Assembly (NCBI GenBank): GCA_019155205.2 | Contig: JAHNZQ020003146.1 | Coordinates: 1,773,263-1,837,262 of the forward strand | From: Gracilaria vermiculophylla | Lineage: Eukaryota > Rhodophyta > Florideophyceae > Gracilariales > Gracilariaceae | Direction of reading: 5' to 3' | Length of the DNA: 64,000 nt | Shown: positions 1 through 11,756 of the stretch, piece after piece | How positions within the stretch are numbered: the first letter of the stretch is position 1 | Layout of the letters: every line of letters begins with the position of its first letter | Position numbers and translations under genes: made by a program | The notes under the pieces: generated by a model | Databases searched by the model: none | What the model was told of the DNA's origin: nothing | Seen by the model: the letters and a program-made list of their open reading frames with translations, nothing else

Positions 1-326
1 GACAAGCAAAACTACTGCACGGAAATATGGTATGTGCAGTATAGTGATCAATAAATTTTGGCTCTAGGGATATAGAGAATCATAAGCCCTTAGAAGGTGG
101 CATAATCACAGATATCAAATATACTAGCTAGATGCTTCTCAATTGCTCCAAACTTTTCTAGAACACTAATTATAAACCTCTAGATGCGTTACAGCAATGC
201 AACATAAAATTCTACACGCAAAATAAAAACTAAAAACGTAAATGCCACGCCAAATATGCCTTGCTGGCATGCGTCTAGAACATCCTAGAATAACTTGGAC
301 TATTCTAAATTGTTACAGGCTCGCCA
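1..326. other. No gene recognised
   Basis: AT-rich sequence upstream of the Harbinger-type transposase fragment. No supportable ORF, repeat or RNA gene is visible. The missing N-terminal half of that transposase is not found here. Confidence 0.5.
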
Positions 327-815
327 CAGAGCCGCAACGTTGGTAATTGTTTTGTTTTTGCACCCTCGGGGATTTTCATATCATGTTCAATCAATGCACC
401 CGGATTTATGCTTGACTCGCAAACAGCAGGATGGGATGGAGTGTACCAAAAACTTGAAGATTGCTACTGGACTTTTGGGAGCCGATGTGTGGTAGACTAT
501 GCGTTTTTAGGAGGGGATTACCCTTTCCCCATCAAATCCGCACAGGACGAAACCAAAGCAAACTGTGCAGCGGAACTTGTTTTCTTAAGACAAGCAACTT
601 CTGCGAGACAAGCGTCGGAGTGGGGCATGAGGGCTGTCAAAGGATCATTTCAAACGATGAAAGACCGTGTCGTTTATGAAGAACTTGGACAACGAAAGCT
701 AATGCTACTCTCTACTATTTTACTCTTTAATGTAAGATATCGTATGGTTGGTGTCAATCAGATTCTATCTTTGTGCATGACGTATCTCGGTGCAGAGACC
801 AACTTTTTTGCATGA
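327..815 (+). pseudogene. Harbinger/PIF-type DDE transposase, C-terminal fragment
   Basis: The frame runs open from about 327 to the TGA at 813-815. It reads as the C-terminal half of a DDE_Tnp_4-like (Harbinger/PIF) nuclease. Visible landmarks are FAPSG, then NAPGFMLDSQTAGWDGVY (ancestrally NAPGxxHDS, one catalytic Asp), then CVVDYAF (second Asp), and SEWGMRAVKGSF, where the Glu fits the third acidic residue. The end, KLMLLSTILLFNVR...VGVNQI, is the usual helical tail of this family. In these transposons the nuclease cuts and pastes the DNA together with a Myb/SANT-like partner, and a relic of such a partner lies immediately downstream on the opposite strand. The N-terminal part is missing, so this is a fragment. 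The ATG at 408 is internal, not the real start. The family call rests on motif memory, not on a search. Confidence 0.72.
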
Positions 816-827
816 ATAGCTACTTAT

Positions 828-1658
828 TTAGGTGTCTTCAAAACAAGGGTTCTGAGGTTTGAGTATCGTCATCATTTCCAAAACATGCTGATGACGTGCC
901 GACTCTGGATGAGCTCTCCTTTTGTTCTCTTCTCTTTTCTCTTGACGACACCTCATATCATTTTCTCTGCGCTGCTGCTCTTGCAAGAGTGACATTTGGA
1001 AAAGCTGGCAAAAATTTTCTTCTTCTATTCCTCTCGATGAGCATGGGAGGTGAGCTTGGGAACGCTTGAAGACGATAAGGCGCGCACCGACCGTTGGTGG
1101 AGGACCATCAATAGTATCAGCGATAGTGTTGTTCGAGGTGGCGGGAACTCATCCAACATTCGATGAGTTTGGGGAAGCGAGCTCGTTTTCATCCGAGTCC
1201 ATTGTGTTATCAGCTTCGTCATCACTGTTCGGTAAAATTCCACCAATATTCTGCTCTGCATCTGCACCTTCCCAGATGTCGGTTTACTCGCATATACGGA
1301 ATCGCAAGCTCGTAGCACACCACACGTCATCTGGCATCCTCGTATTGCCGGTGGGAACTTTGCGACGGTGAAGGGAAGCAAACGTACGCGTGATATTATC
1401 CATAGTGCACTTTTCCACAACAAACATCTCTCCGTGCTCCCTCGCAAGCATATCCTGCTCTTTTTTGGAAAGAGGTAGATACTTCTCAATTACATTCAGT
1501 ACACTTTCAACTTCTTTCTGCGTGAAGCCTATTCCTCTAGTAGAGATATAACGACGACTGCCTCGCTAACGATATCGCTGTGTCAACAGATGAACAATTG
1601 TAGGAGGATTACTACGTCTTTCATAACCATGCGCTCGGTAAGCACAGTTTGAAGCCAT
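828..1658 (-). pseudogene. Myb/SANT-like partner protein of a Harbinger-type transposon, degenerate
   Basis: Read on the minus strand from an ATG at 1658, one frame gives a recognisable protein interrupted by about three in-frame stops. It contains RGIGFTQKEVESVLNVIEKY, then LPLSKKEQDMLAREH, TMDNITRTFASLHRRKVPTG and PDDVW. This is the trihelix/Myb-like DNA-binding region that accompanies Harbinger transposases; a hydrophobic-helix pattern and the FASLHRRKxPTG block are typical. An acidic, serine-rich linker and a Gln/Arg/Glu-rich, probably coiled-coil C-terminus (QMSLLQEQQRRENDMRCRQ) follow, ending at TAA 828-830. It is convergent with the transposase fragment at 327-815, only 12 bp apart, which is the layout expected of one transposon. 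A Gypsy-A LTR starts just 22 bp upstream of its start codon. Confidence 0.65.
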
Positions 1659-1680
1659 AGTGAAAGCAGCACGTGGGGTG

Positions 1681-2234
1681 TGTGGTATTGTCAGTCCTCC
1701 TTTCGAGGTAGTAGAGCACAACGTCAGTTAGGAGTTTTTGTTGACTCCAAAGGTGTCTGCTTCTGAAGGTGGTCTCCAGTATTCGCTGTCGCAAGCCGGG
1801 GGAATTCTGAAAGATAATCCGCAAACAACAAGCGTAGGGGAAGGTTCACTGGGCGGACAATGCTCCTACAGGTGCTGCTATGATTCGACCTGGGGATCGG
1901 CGGCTTAAAAACCTGGGGATGATTGACGAGAGTCTCCAACCGGAAAAGTAAATGAAGAATCAAGGGTGCTTGGTTTTACTTCCCCCAGACGTGCGGCTCG
2001 ACCGCCAGATTAAGTATCAAGCAGCGAGCCCGCCTCGGCAGGTCTCACCACGTAGTAATTACCTGCACAAATTAACAAAAATAAATATAAATTCTACCTT
2101 CTCTAAAGGATAATGTAGCGCACGCGGGCCGACTTAAACACCATGTGGCTCAATTGATAAAAGACGAGACTTCCTTAAGAATATCACGTCATAAAGCCAC
2201 ACCACCATTTCGCCTTGACAGCCACTGTAATACA
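1681..2234 (-). repeat. Gypsy-A LTR (element 1, 3' LTR)
   Basis: A 554-bp LTR in reverse orientation, beginning TGTGGTATTGTCAG and ending ACTGTAATACA (inverted family ends TG...CA). It aligns along its length with the other Gypsy-A LTRs in the window. Confidence 0.9.
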
Positions 2235-2957
2235 TACCCTCTTTCCTAAATTGCACCACGTCCTTGAGGTGTATCTTCCCATTCCTCGATCTCCGGAGGG
2301 GCTTTTATCTTTGTCGATGCAAGCGCGGCCTCCGGCGATGTGCCGCATTCTCTCCTTCAGGCGTTCCTTCATACTTCCATACTCCTGCGCGGCGTACCAC
2401 CGCAGGCTCGTGTTTTATCCCTTGCGGTATTTGCAGGGCCTGGACCTACTTGACCCGGCTGCGTCTCTTCCTTCTTGGCGTATCCCGTCTGTTCTGCCGC
2501 GCCAGTAGGCGGCGTGGGCTTCCGCGCATTCAAGCATCTCGTGTGCGGCGCAGGCTTGCGATCTCCGTGACCGGAGCGTGGGTCGGTCAGGATTTGACAC
2601 TGACTCCTTCAAGGCGCTTGAGGCTCCGATTTCTTCGCTGGTTCTAGTTTGGGGAACACCCGATTCCTCGCGTCCGTTCGATCTGTCTCCAGAAAGGTAT
2701 ATCGTCTCATAATCTTCTCTTTTGCGCCCCCGTCGGCCTCCACTGGATATTAATGTACGCCCCGCCGTGGTGCCACATACCTCGCCTGCCTCCGGTCGTC
2801 CGTCCTCTCCAAGAATTGCACGATGACGCCTTGACGTGGCTCCCTTCCCGGTCGGGCGTATATCCGCGGGACGCTCCTCTAGTGGCGTCAGAGCACTCTC
2901 CTCAGATACTACGACGCATTCGGTCGCCATCACTCCATCTTCCTTAACCTTCGGTAT
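2184..2957 (-). pseudogene. Gypsy-A sense post-pol ORF (sORF), element 1 copy
   Basis: A sense-strand frame between the antisense ORF and the 3' LTR. It is open from upstream of 2957 to an in-frame stop at 2415-2417, then reopens in the same frame to 2184, inside the LTR. The conserved start codon is ATA here (ATG in the other three copies). Conserved blocks are VMATECVV, SRRHRAI, ISSGGRRGR, RPTLRSRR, HIAGGRA and TWCNLGKRVC; the last spans the polypurine tract. The product would be strongly basic (Arg-rich), with no obvious signal peptide, membrane segment or zinc-knuckle. The function is not recognised. The same frame can be followed in all four Gypsy-A copies, which argues for a real ancestral gene. 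Confidence 0.5.
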
Positions 2958-4838
2958 GTCCTCCTCAACTCCGGCGCCTACGTCTCCATCCAATCCTGAG
3001 GTGTATCACACCTCGAACAGTGCACCATTCCGCCCAGGGGAGCACTTCGACCATTGTGCCACGCGGGACTTCGTTCCGTTCCACGACAAGCGCATAAGTC
3101 TCCCGTGCCCCGTAGAGGACTACATCCACCACTTCGGACCGTACCTTCAGACGATGGGATTCCTTGCCGTACCGAAGATTGCGTGGAACGACCAGAAGCG
3201 GAACCGGGTAGACACCTATTTCGCTCACTGGCTCCACACTACGGTGCACGGTGACAAAGCTCTAACCACGATGGGACACTGCGATACTCCTTATCTCAGG
3301 TGCGCTGAAGAAGGCGAGGTCTAGGCGCGACTTCAGGTACTGCTTCACAAGGAGAGCCCGCATCAAAGCGCGGGGCGACCCGGAAGCATTGCCTATGGAC
3401 ACTCTGCACTCGCAGTTTTGCCCTTCGACCCCTCATACGACCGCCTCTACTGGCTCAACCAGAATCGATGGGGGACGCACCTTGCGGATTATACCCAAGT
3501 ACATACCGCCTTCGGGTACTTCTATGGTTTGCATGAAACGGAATTCCATGACATGCCTTCCGGGCAACATCCGAAGTACTACCTGAAGGTGAATGACTCT
3601 TGGAGTTACCAATGGGTATCCCCGCACCTCTGCGTGGCGACGCCCTTTTTTTTGCGTACCACATCCCAGAGGTTCTAGACCACCATGACTCCCTAGGGCG
3701 TTTCGTCATGTTGATCGCCTCGAAAGAATTTGCAGGCGCCCCCCTGATGGAGTATCTCCAAGGAGCGGACGAAAGCGTCACGTTTTTTACTCAGTGCCGC
3801 GGCGGTCATCTCTACTGGGATTTTTCGTATCAGCAGACCGCCGGACGTCCGCTCCCCTTTTCGGCGTCACGTATCCGGGTCCTGCGCTCCTTTGGCATTC
3901 AGAACCTTATCAAGAGCACCACATGGAATGCGTCCGAGGCGTAGACGCTGCTGGATTACAACCTGCAGGTGGCGTGGAACGATACGCGGGGCTTCCTTTC
4001 GTACGATTACGGCGAAGATAAGTTGCACCCCATCGTGAGGAGTCCCAATGGAGACGATGACGAGCGAGGCTACCCTACCGTTCCCCGTCCGGCCCTTTCT
4101 CGGGTTACTCAGGTGCCACGGCTCCGAGTACCCGACTATGACCCCTTGATGGAGAACCCGGCGCATCATACGCCCCTTCGGATACCGGCTCGGTTCCAGG
4201 ATATGGGTGCGCCTCCTGAGGTGATCACGCAGCGGCCCGCCGCAATGCCGGATGCTTCCGCAACGGTAGCCGCCGTGTCTCCTATGGATGAGGACGAGAT
4301 TGCTCCTGTCACGGTACATTCGGCCCCGGTGGTGCAATCCCGACTGAGGAGCGTCCCTGCGCCTGTTCTTCAGCCTCGCCTGCAAAGCGTTCCAGTTCCC
4401 GCACCGCCGTCACCTCCGGTGTCAACGACTCCGTCCCTAGCTATGCCAACATCCACGGCCGAGCATGCACTGTCGCATCTGGAAGCCCCTGTCTCGGGTG
4501 GTCCGCCGTCCTCTGCTCCTTCCGTGGGGTTTGTTGCGCCGGCATTGAAGGAGGCCGCTTCGGGTGCACCTTTTGGCGGATTATCCTCTGAGGCTCTGGG
4601 TGCTGCCTTCCAGGAGTTGGTGTAGTCGTTTCTGGTGACGGGCCGTCCTGTTCCGGCTTCTCCTGTAGAGGCTTTGCGCGAGGAGCGTGCCTCGGTCTTA
4701 GAATTCTACAAGGCTCGGGCGGACCGAGGCTCGATGGCGGCCATCAAGGAAAGCCTGTCAGAGTTCTTCCAGAGCTAAGCACTCACGGCAGAAGCACACC
4801 TCGAAACGGAGTGTACGACGCAATTCGGTGACCTGTAG
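2956..4838 (+). pseudogene. Gypsy-A antisense ORF (aORF), element 1 copy
   Basis: A plus-strand ORF, antisense to the element, starting at ATG 2956 and ending at TAG 4836-4838. It is homologous to the better preserved copy at 25392-27245. It is broken by stops at 3322-3324, 3942-3944, 4623-4625 and near 4776, and by a frameshift in a T-run around 3646-3654. Preserved blocks include EDYIHHFGPYLQ, YDRLYWLNQNR, AFGYFYG, DMPSGQHPKYYLKVNDSW, SPHLCVATP, VAWNDT, YDYGEDK and VPDYDPLM. A Pro/Val/Ser-rich segment with a repeated QPRLxSVPxP motif follows, then a helical C-terminus. No known family is recognised. It is convergent with pol. Confidence 0.7.
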
Positions 4839-5107
4839 GTGATAGATCCCTGGCGATGGGAGTGAGTTTCCGGTAGCAGCGGAATGAAAGATCCTTCAGT
4901 TGGGGCAGGAGCTCCATGAACGGTAGTTGCAATATGAGTTGGCCGTACCCACGCACTCAGCGACACGACGTGCCGCCGCGGAAGCGTGCGAAAATTGAGC
5001 AACGGCAGCCTGGAGGCTAAAAAGAGAACCCCAGGTTGGGGATAGACTGTGGAGCCGAAAAACAACTCCGATTGGGGGCCCCCTCACCTTTTCTCAAACG
5101 GAAGCCC

Positions 5108-8100
5108 CTATATAAAGAGGCGTTTCCGCACCAGATTGGCGTGGTACCTTCTATTAAAGTTCTCCGTGATGTGTTGCGAAGGTTCTTCTGTGTCGTTTTC
5201 TTGAGGTGTACCCATACCAGCGGACGCGGTACAGTATACATGCAGGGGTTTGTCGGTGGGAGACTATGTGCTCCACCGTGAAGAGTATATCACCTTCAGG
5301 GGTCATGATGGCGTCTGGAGCCTCCAGCAATGTTTGACCGAGAGGGGTGATGAGGTCTCCAGTATCCAGCGGTGTCGTGATCCCTGAGGTGGTTGGATCA
5401 GGACGTTTCGCGCGTGGTCCTTGAGGTAGGCTGCCGGGAATTTCTGAAGGGCTGGGCGTCGGGACATTCGTTACCCTATCATGAGAGACGACGTGTCTTA
5501 GCCCGTTTATCTCAATGGCGAAAGTGTCTCAATAGGTGGCCAGGACTTTTCAAGGCCCTGAGGAGGTCAGGGCTAGCTTGTGCGTGACATCCGGGGGTTC
5601 GTCTGTTTCCCAGTTTTGTCGAGAAAAATCTCCTCGCCTTCCCTCAAGTGAGGGCCTTCCTTCACCTTCCAGTCGAAGTTCTGTGTATATCTCCTCTGCC
5701 AGGCGTTGAGTCTCTTCTTTGCCAGGGAGAATGCGTCCTCATAACGCCTAAGGATGAAGCGTTTGGTTTGCGCCGTTGTTGGTGCCTTGGGCCCATCCGC
5801 ACTGTGCGCCGTGGTGCGTGCCGCAATGATGGCACTTGACGGAATGCACGAGAGCACCAGATTGAAAGGAGCAGTCCCCTTGGAGCGGTACACCTGCAGG
5901 TTGTATGCATACGTGAGGGGGCCCACATATGCGTCCCAATCCTTCTGGTGGTCCGCGACGTAGTGCTTCAGCCTCGAGGCGATGGTTTTGTTGAATCTCT
6001 TCGCTTGTACGTTCGTCTGGGGGCTATAAGCAGTTGCAAAACTGTTTCATACCGAGCATTATGGAGACGGCAATGAAGAGCTTCGTCGCGAACTGGGGGC
6101 CATTTTCCGTGAGGAGCTACAACGGTATCCCATATGGATAAATCTGGTGCTCCAGAAAGGCGTCGGCAATCACTGCTGCAGTGGTGCTCCGAGAGGGGAT
6201 GGCACGTCTGATCCTCGAGAAACGATCAGTGATCACGAGAATAAATCGGTACCCGCGCTCCGTTTTAGGGTGAGGGCCCAAGATGTCCATGGCCACGAAC
6301 TCCAAAGGTCCTGAAGGTGGAAACATTGTAAGCGGCGTCCGGTGTTTCCGTATATTTCCCTTAGCATCGGCGCAGGAATAACAATCTGCCACCGTTTGGA
6401 AGGCGTTTTTTAGCCATGTTCAGCCAAAAGAACTCCCTCCGCGTGGTGAAATACTTCCACGATCCACCGGGGTGCCCAGCGAGGCGAGGATAGTGCGAGA
6501 TGTACAGCACTCTCGCCCGTAGTTTCGTCGGGACCATCTTTTGAAGAGCTCCATCCAGGGGATCGCGGCGTACAATCAAGGCGTCCCGATCGACATCGAA
6601 TGACGATGTTATACTCCCCGCAATGGCAAGACACTCTTTGCAGTACGCAGCCGTACTTTGCTGCTTCAGGAATTTTGCTACGGTAATGGGAAGAACTTCT
6701 TTCTCCTCCTCAACAAGAGCCATCACCTCAGGGAGCCCACTGTAACTTCCTCCATGTTCACAGTATTCCAAGCATTTTCCATCGGATCCTTCTTTCGCCT
6801 CGGCGTCTTGGATGACGAGACACAGGATGGTCTCCTTCACGGGTGTTTTATCTTCGCCCTCGGTGGAGATTCGCAAGAGCGCGTCCGCTGCCTAGCTTTT
6901 TATGCCAAGACGGTGGACGATGTCATACGCGAACTCCAGGAGGCGTATTCTTCACCTTTCTAAGCAGCCGGAAGCATCCGTCAAAGACAGTATCCACTTC
7001 AGTGGCGCGTGGTCCGTTCTTAAGGTGAAACGCGAGCCTTGCAGGTATGGGCGTATAAGCAAAACCGCCCACACGATGGCGAGAGATTCGCGCTCCGAGG
7101 TGGAATAATTCCGTTCCGTAGGTGTGAGGCTGCACCTCTAGTATCCGATAGGTTGAAGTCCACCTTCAGATTGTTCCTGTAGTAGGGCGCACCCGACCTG
7201 GTATTTACAGGCGTCTCTGACCAGAACCATACGGCCGTGCCGCTTCGGAAGTACCAAGATCGGTTGCTCTAATAGTCTCCTCTTCAGGGTGTTAAAGGCT
7301 TCAAAATCTTCGTGCGTCAAGAAACCCAATTGCGGCGGCTTGTATTTCTCCAAGAGGAGATTTAATGGCACCGCGATACGGGATGAATCCGGGAAACACC
7401 TCTGGAAGACATTGCACAACCCCAAGAAGGAGCGGAGCTCCGTCTGGTTTGTTGGAGGGTGAGATTACTTTATGGCGTCCTGGGTTTTTGTGTAAACCTG
7501 TAGACGGCCCGGAAGCACAATGGGCCCCAGGTAATTTTCCTATGACTTGAAATAGAAACATTTCTCCAGCTTCAAGAAGAGTCTAGCATCCTTTAGGAGT
7601 TGGAGCACGTGCTTCACATACATGAAGTGCTTCTCCACGCTGCGGGAGTATATGATGACATTCTCAAGACGTATTGCCACTTCACCTTTTACAGGATTAT
7701 GTCCACCGCTCTTTGAAACGTAGTGGGTGCATTATTCAATCCAAATGCCGCCCTTAGGAATCTGAAAATCCCTTAGTGCCAGGAGCATGTTGTCTCATCC
7801 TTGCCGGAGTCATCCATCTCAGTTTGCCAGTAGCCGCTGTTGGCATCCGGTGTGGAGAAGACGTACGCATCGCCTAAGGAGTCGATACATTCATCCATAC
7901 GGGGTATAGGGTACGAATCGCGTACAATCACCTCGTTGAGGCGACTATAGTTAATACAGAACCTCAAGGAGACATAGTTTTTCTTCACAAACACCACCGG
8001 GAAGACCCATTCGGAATTGGAAGGCTCGATAACGGCCGTCTCCAGCATCCGCTGGACCTCATCGCGTTCGAAATCGAGCGCATGGGGTCCGGCCCTCCTC

Positions 8101-9118
8101 AATAGTTGATGCACCGGTTTCGTATTAGGTTTGTGCTGGATCCTGTGCTTCGCCAGACTGACCTGACCCAGGTGACAAGACCACATTTCCTTAAAGTGGA
8201 ATAGTATCTCCACTATCCTATGGCGATACCCTTCAAAATCTTCGCCACTTTAAAGATTCTCCTTCCAGGTGGCAGGATTCTCTTTCTCTGGAGCCGTTGA
8301 AGTCGCCTCAGTCTCCATGGTGGCGATTACATCGCGGTCCTCGAGGTCATTCACACGAGAAAGATGACCTAATCCTGCAGGGGTGGGTAGTGCCAATCCA
8401 ACGACAGTTCCTTTCTGGAGTCGTAACGGCAACTTCTACATGTTGGCGAGCACAACCCTAAAGGAAATGTTTGGTACTATTTCCGTATCACCGTACGTCA
8501 TCATGTAGTGCTGCTTCGTCGTCCGGTGTGGCCTCCCCTGTAGAAATGGAAAGCCAGACGCAGAGGTCTGCACCAAGACTTTGGCCTCACTCTTCGCAGG
8601 TATTTCGATGCTTTTAACCACCCGGAGCTTATTCGACTACTTTTTCCTTTGAAAGATTACCCACGTGTCGCGTGTTGGCGTCCGGACCTGGAAATGCGGA
8701 CACGATACCTACAGGGGCGGCGTCGTGAAACGTCACCTCCCGCAGTCGTGGGCATAATGCACTTACATACCGATCCACAAAGGAAGTGCCCAATATGCAT
8801 TGTGTTGCCAGTCTCGTCGCCACGAGGAACCACATCCTCACCTGTTAGGAGCCCTACCGGAGGTACGGGGGGATTGCGCCGAGGGTGGTCAATGCTCGAC
8901 GCGACGCATTGCGCACCGTAGGGAGCTTGGCAGTCCTCAAGGAGCCGAGAGCAGACCGCGAGAGCACGTCGGCGTGCACCACATTGGGGCCAGCTCCGGT
9001 ATCGTGTATAGCGCGCACCGTGATGAAGGCGAGCGGGGAACACTCGATAGAGGTGAACACTTTGTAATTCTTACGGCGGAGCGTGCAAACAGATTCCTCA
9101 AAGGCGTCATATGGATCC
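5108..9118 (-). pseudogene. Gypsy-A pol (protease, RT, RNase H, integrase, chromodomain), element 1 copy
   Basis: Minus-strand pol with many stops and indels. In order: aspartic protease with DTGAGPNVV (about 8995-9030); RT with RFCINYSRLNEVIVRDSYPIP and PDANSGYWQTE (about 8200-7780), then LGLCNVFQRCFPD; RNase H; the HHCC and core integrase with VAMDILGP and VITDRFS (about 6400-6120); SPQTNVQAKRF near 6000, where the usual Glu of QAER is Lys; and GPLTYAYNLQVYRS. A chromodomain remnant with LYRVRWYGY lies near 5200, before a TAG at about 5108. The YIDD block that is intact in element 2 is destroyed here by a deletion near 7655. The element cannot encode its own reverse transcriptase. Confidence 0.85.
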
Positions 9119-11756
9119 ATAGAGTGATCTTCGAACTTTCATTCTTTATTTCATCAGCTATTCAAAATGGCCCAGTGGTTGAAAAATGACACATCCCGGC
9201 CCTTTTACCTTATTGGAAGACCCAGGAACAAAAGATCTACACATTCACATTGGTAATTTCTACATTAATTACCCTACATACCAATTCCCCGTTTATCCCC
9301 AAAACATCAATCTCTATTGATTTCCGTTAATAATATCTGTTTGAATTTCATGCTCCATACAAATGCATGCACTGAAGTTCTTCATATTTACGGTCATCTA
9401 GACCCCTGACGAAAAGTGTACATACATTCTAACTTTGTGAACTGCATACATCATGTACTTGCTGAGTTCGGTATTGTTTTTTATAAATGACTAGTAACCA
9501 TTTATGCCGGCCAATAACTCAGTTACCTATCGTTCTGAAAGAAAACTGCTTCGGAGAACACATTTGAATTACATCCATCATCTTTTAGAAAGGAGAAAGG
9601 GAGCCTATTTAAAATTTCTTTAACTACGACAACGGTACATAAGGGACTGACCCTTCTCATAATCCATTTTGATTTTAGGTACATATATTATCAAGGGAAT
9701 ACGGTAATTTCAATTGGTGTGTACTTTCGAAAGTACCCTCTAGCCTTTCGAGCAGGTGTCAGAATTCTTCCGCACTCTACTATTCTGCGCAAAACTATTG
9801 GCCACTTCCCCGTCATGGCTAACATTTTAGCGTCGATGTTTGTACGTACGGAAGCCGGGCATTTGGCATAAAAACCATGCATTATTCTTTATTAATTTTA
9901 CGCGTTGTTTATATTTGGGCCGTGAGCGGCCTTTCGCATTTTCAATTTCCATGGTAGCGAGCTTCGTTTTCTCTCTCCAGTAGAAGAATTACTCTCATAT
10001 AAAAAGTCCATGAAAGCTGCTCTCATATAAAGAGACAATATAAGCTGATTTAAACCTTACGCAACTTCTCTAAGTCTTCGCAACGTCATATTAGCTGGGT
10101 TTCATCACTTCGGACTGTATATTGCACTTCAAACCATTAATAAATCTAGTCTTTTTCTAACTCACACTCATATCAGGGATAGTTGCGAAAATGTCACGAA
10201 GCCAGAAAAATATTAGCATACTGAAGATGTTTTCTTCACCACGCACAGTGTATCTCTCGCTCTTTTCCCATGGTTTTCTAACAAAAACTCTTTTTGAATA
10301 TCCGCGACGAACTGTTGCTAGGTTTTTGGTTCAACCGGACCTTTCATCATCGTATTCCTTCAAAACGCAGCAGTAAAATTGAGAAGAGATGAAGAATACG
10401 TTAATTTATTTCCATCTTTAAAGACTAGATTGCTTCGAAGTTGTACGAAGGAAAAGTTTCGTTCAACATTGTACAAAATTCTAGCGAAAGCTAGAGAATC
10501 AGATAATCCTAAATTATTTTCTTGTTTGATTGTATCGCCATAGAACTACGGTTACCAAAAACTCCTGGTACTTCTGGTTTCGCAATATCACGATGACTAT
10601 TGTTCATGTTTATAGTAAACAAAAGCGGGAGACTTCAAATGCAACAATGATGCAGTTTCCAGTAGCGTCTAAAACTGATAGCTCGACCTGTCACTCCGAC
10701 TAAAATCAGAGGTCGTTAGAACCCGCAATGTTAAAGACTTCGCCCGATTTAGGTACGAGGTCAGCACAAAAAACCTTGAATTCATCGTCCGCCTTCTCCT
10801 AAAATAGCGGGAGAGGGCAGTTTTGAATGCTGCAGCGATACAGGGCCCATCTGTCAAGCCCGACATGTAACTTACTGATCCTCCGCTTTTACTTCACCGC
10901 GCTAATAGTAAGAAATTGGGAATCCTGGCCTTTCTTATGTTCCAACAAAAATGAGTTTTACTCTTGCTGCAAGCTCCCGCTTACACATAGGTTGCACGCT
11001 AGACGTACAAGACTTTGTTTCCGCCATCCTATGAAAGTCTCGTCTAGTGCTAAAATTCTGAACTTTCTTTCTTTGGGTTTATAATAAGTCAAATCTAGTA
11101 CAAACATTAGGTCTATCGAGCTATATCATTTAATGAAAATAATATTATGTACGTTATTTTGACTTACAGTCGTTCCCAGTCAAAGTTTCATTATTCATTT
11201 GCTGATCTTCTTTGAACTATCACATTCAGCAACATGTCGAAAAAAGAACGGTCATGAAGTGCCACGAATTAGAGTATGTACTTCTCTTTGTTTTCAAAGT
11301 AGATGAGTGCAACGCAAAAAGCATTTAATAAACTTTAATTTAAACAGGTCACCTCTCTCCACCGCTATGGCCAAAATGTACGCTACCAAAGTGCGTCTTG
11401 TCGAATTTTTTTTTAATGATTCCTATGTTTGGCAGGGCTGTTCGTTAGTGCGCTTTGCAAACGTTAAATACAAGAACACTAATGTGCGCCTTCGCTAATA
11501 GACCTTAACAAAATAACAAATAAACCCAGCCATATGTGGAGCAAACTGTGTTATTTCACCGTTAGAAAACATCGACGATCCGTGCGTTCTTTTAAACCGT
11601 TCGAATGCTACCAGCCATCGCTTTATATAAAAGCCTACGTCATGCGTTATCCTGTTTAAAAAGAATGTTACAATAGTCCAGTTCACTAATGTAAATGCCT
11701 TCAATACTGAAGCAAAAAATATTCAAATTATTTCTCTTTATGAAATTTAAAGACAT
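9119..11756. other. AT-rich DNA without recognised genes
   Basis: Only ORFs under about 90 codons occur, none with a recognised motif. A short direct repeat CTCTCATATAAA occurs twice near 9990-10032 and is TATA-like; it could be an old promoter or LTR remnant. Nothing else can be supported. Confidence 0.45.

Larger units (their letters stand above)
1681..9118 (-). mobile_element. Gypsy-A element 1, truncated chromovirus (minus strand)
   Basis: A Ty3/Gypsy LTR retrotransposon read on the minus strand. It keeps its 3' LTR (1681-2234), a polypurine tract (2235-2246 on the plus strand), the sense ORF, the antisense ORF and pol back to the protease. Gag, the primer site and the 5' LTR are missing. 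Alignment by eye with elements 2 and 3 breaks off near 9105-9120, just upstream of the protease, where unrelated AT-rich DNA begins. The left flank is GGGTG; with no right end the target duplication cannot be tested. The 3' LTR lies next to the Harbinger-type Myb pseudogene, so this element probably inserted into that transposon. Confidence 0.85.

Noticed and set aside
2264..2647. 127-codon plus-strand ORF with Arg-rich product
   Set aside because: It is the complement of the conserved sORF; the matching plus-strand frame is not maintained in the other copies.
9978..10040. CTCTCATATAAA repeats as a promoter of a host gene
   Set aside because: No gene follows; two short TATA-like repeats in AT-rich DNA are expected by chance.
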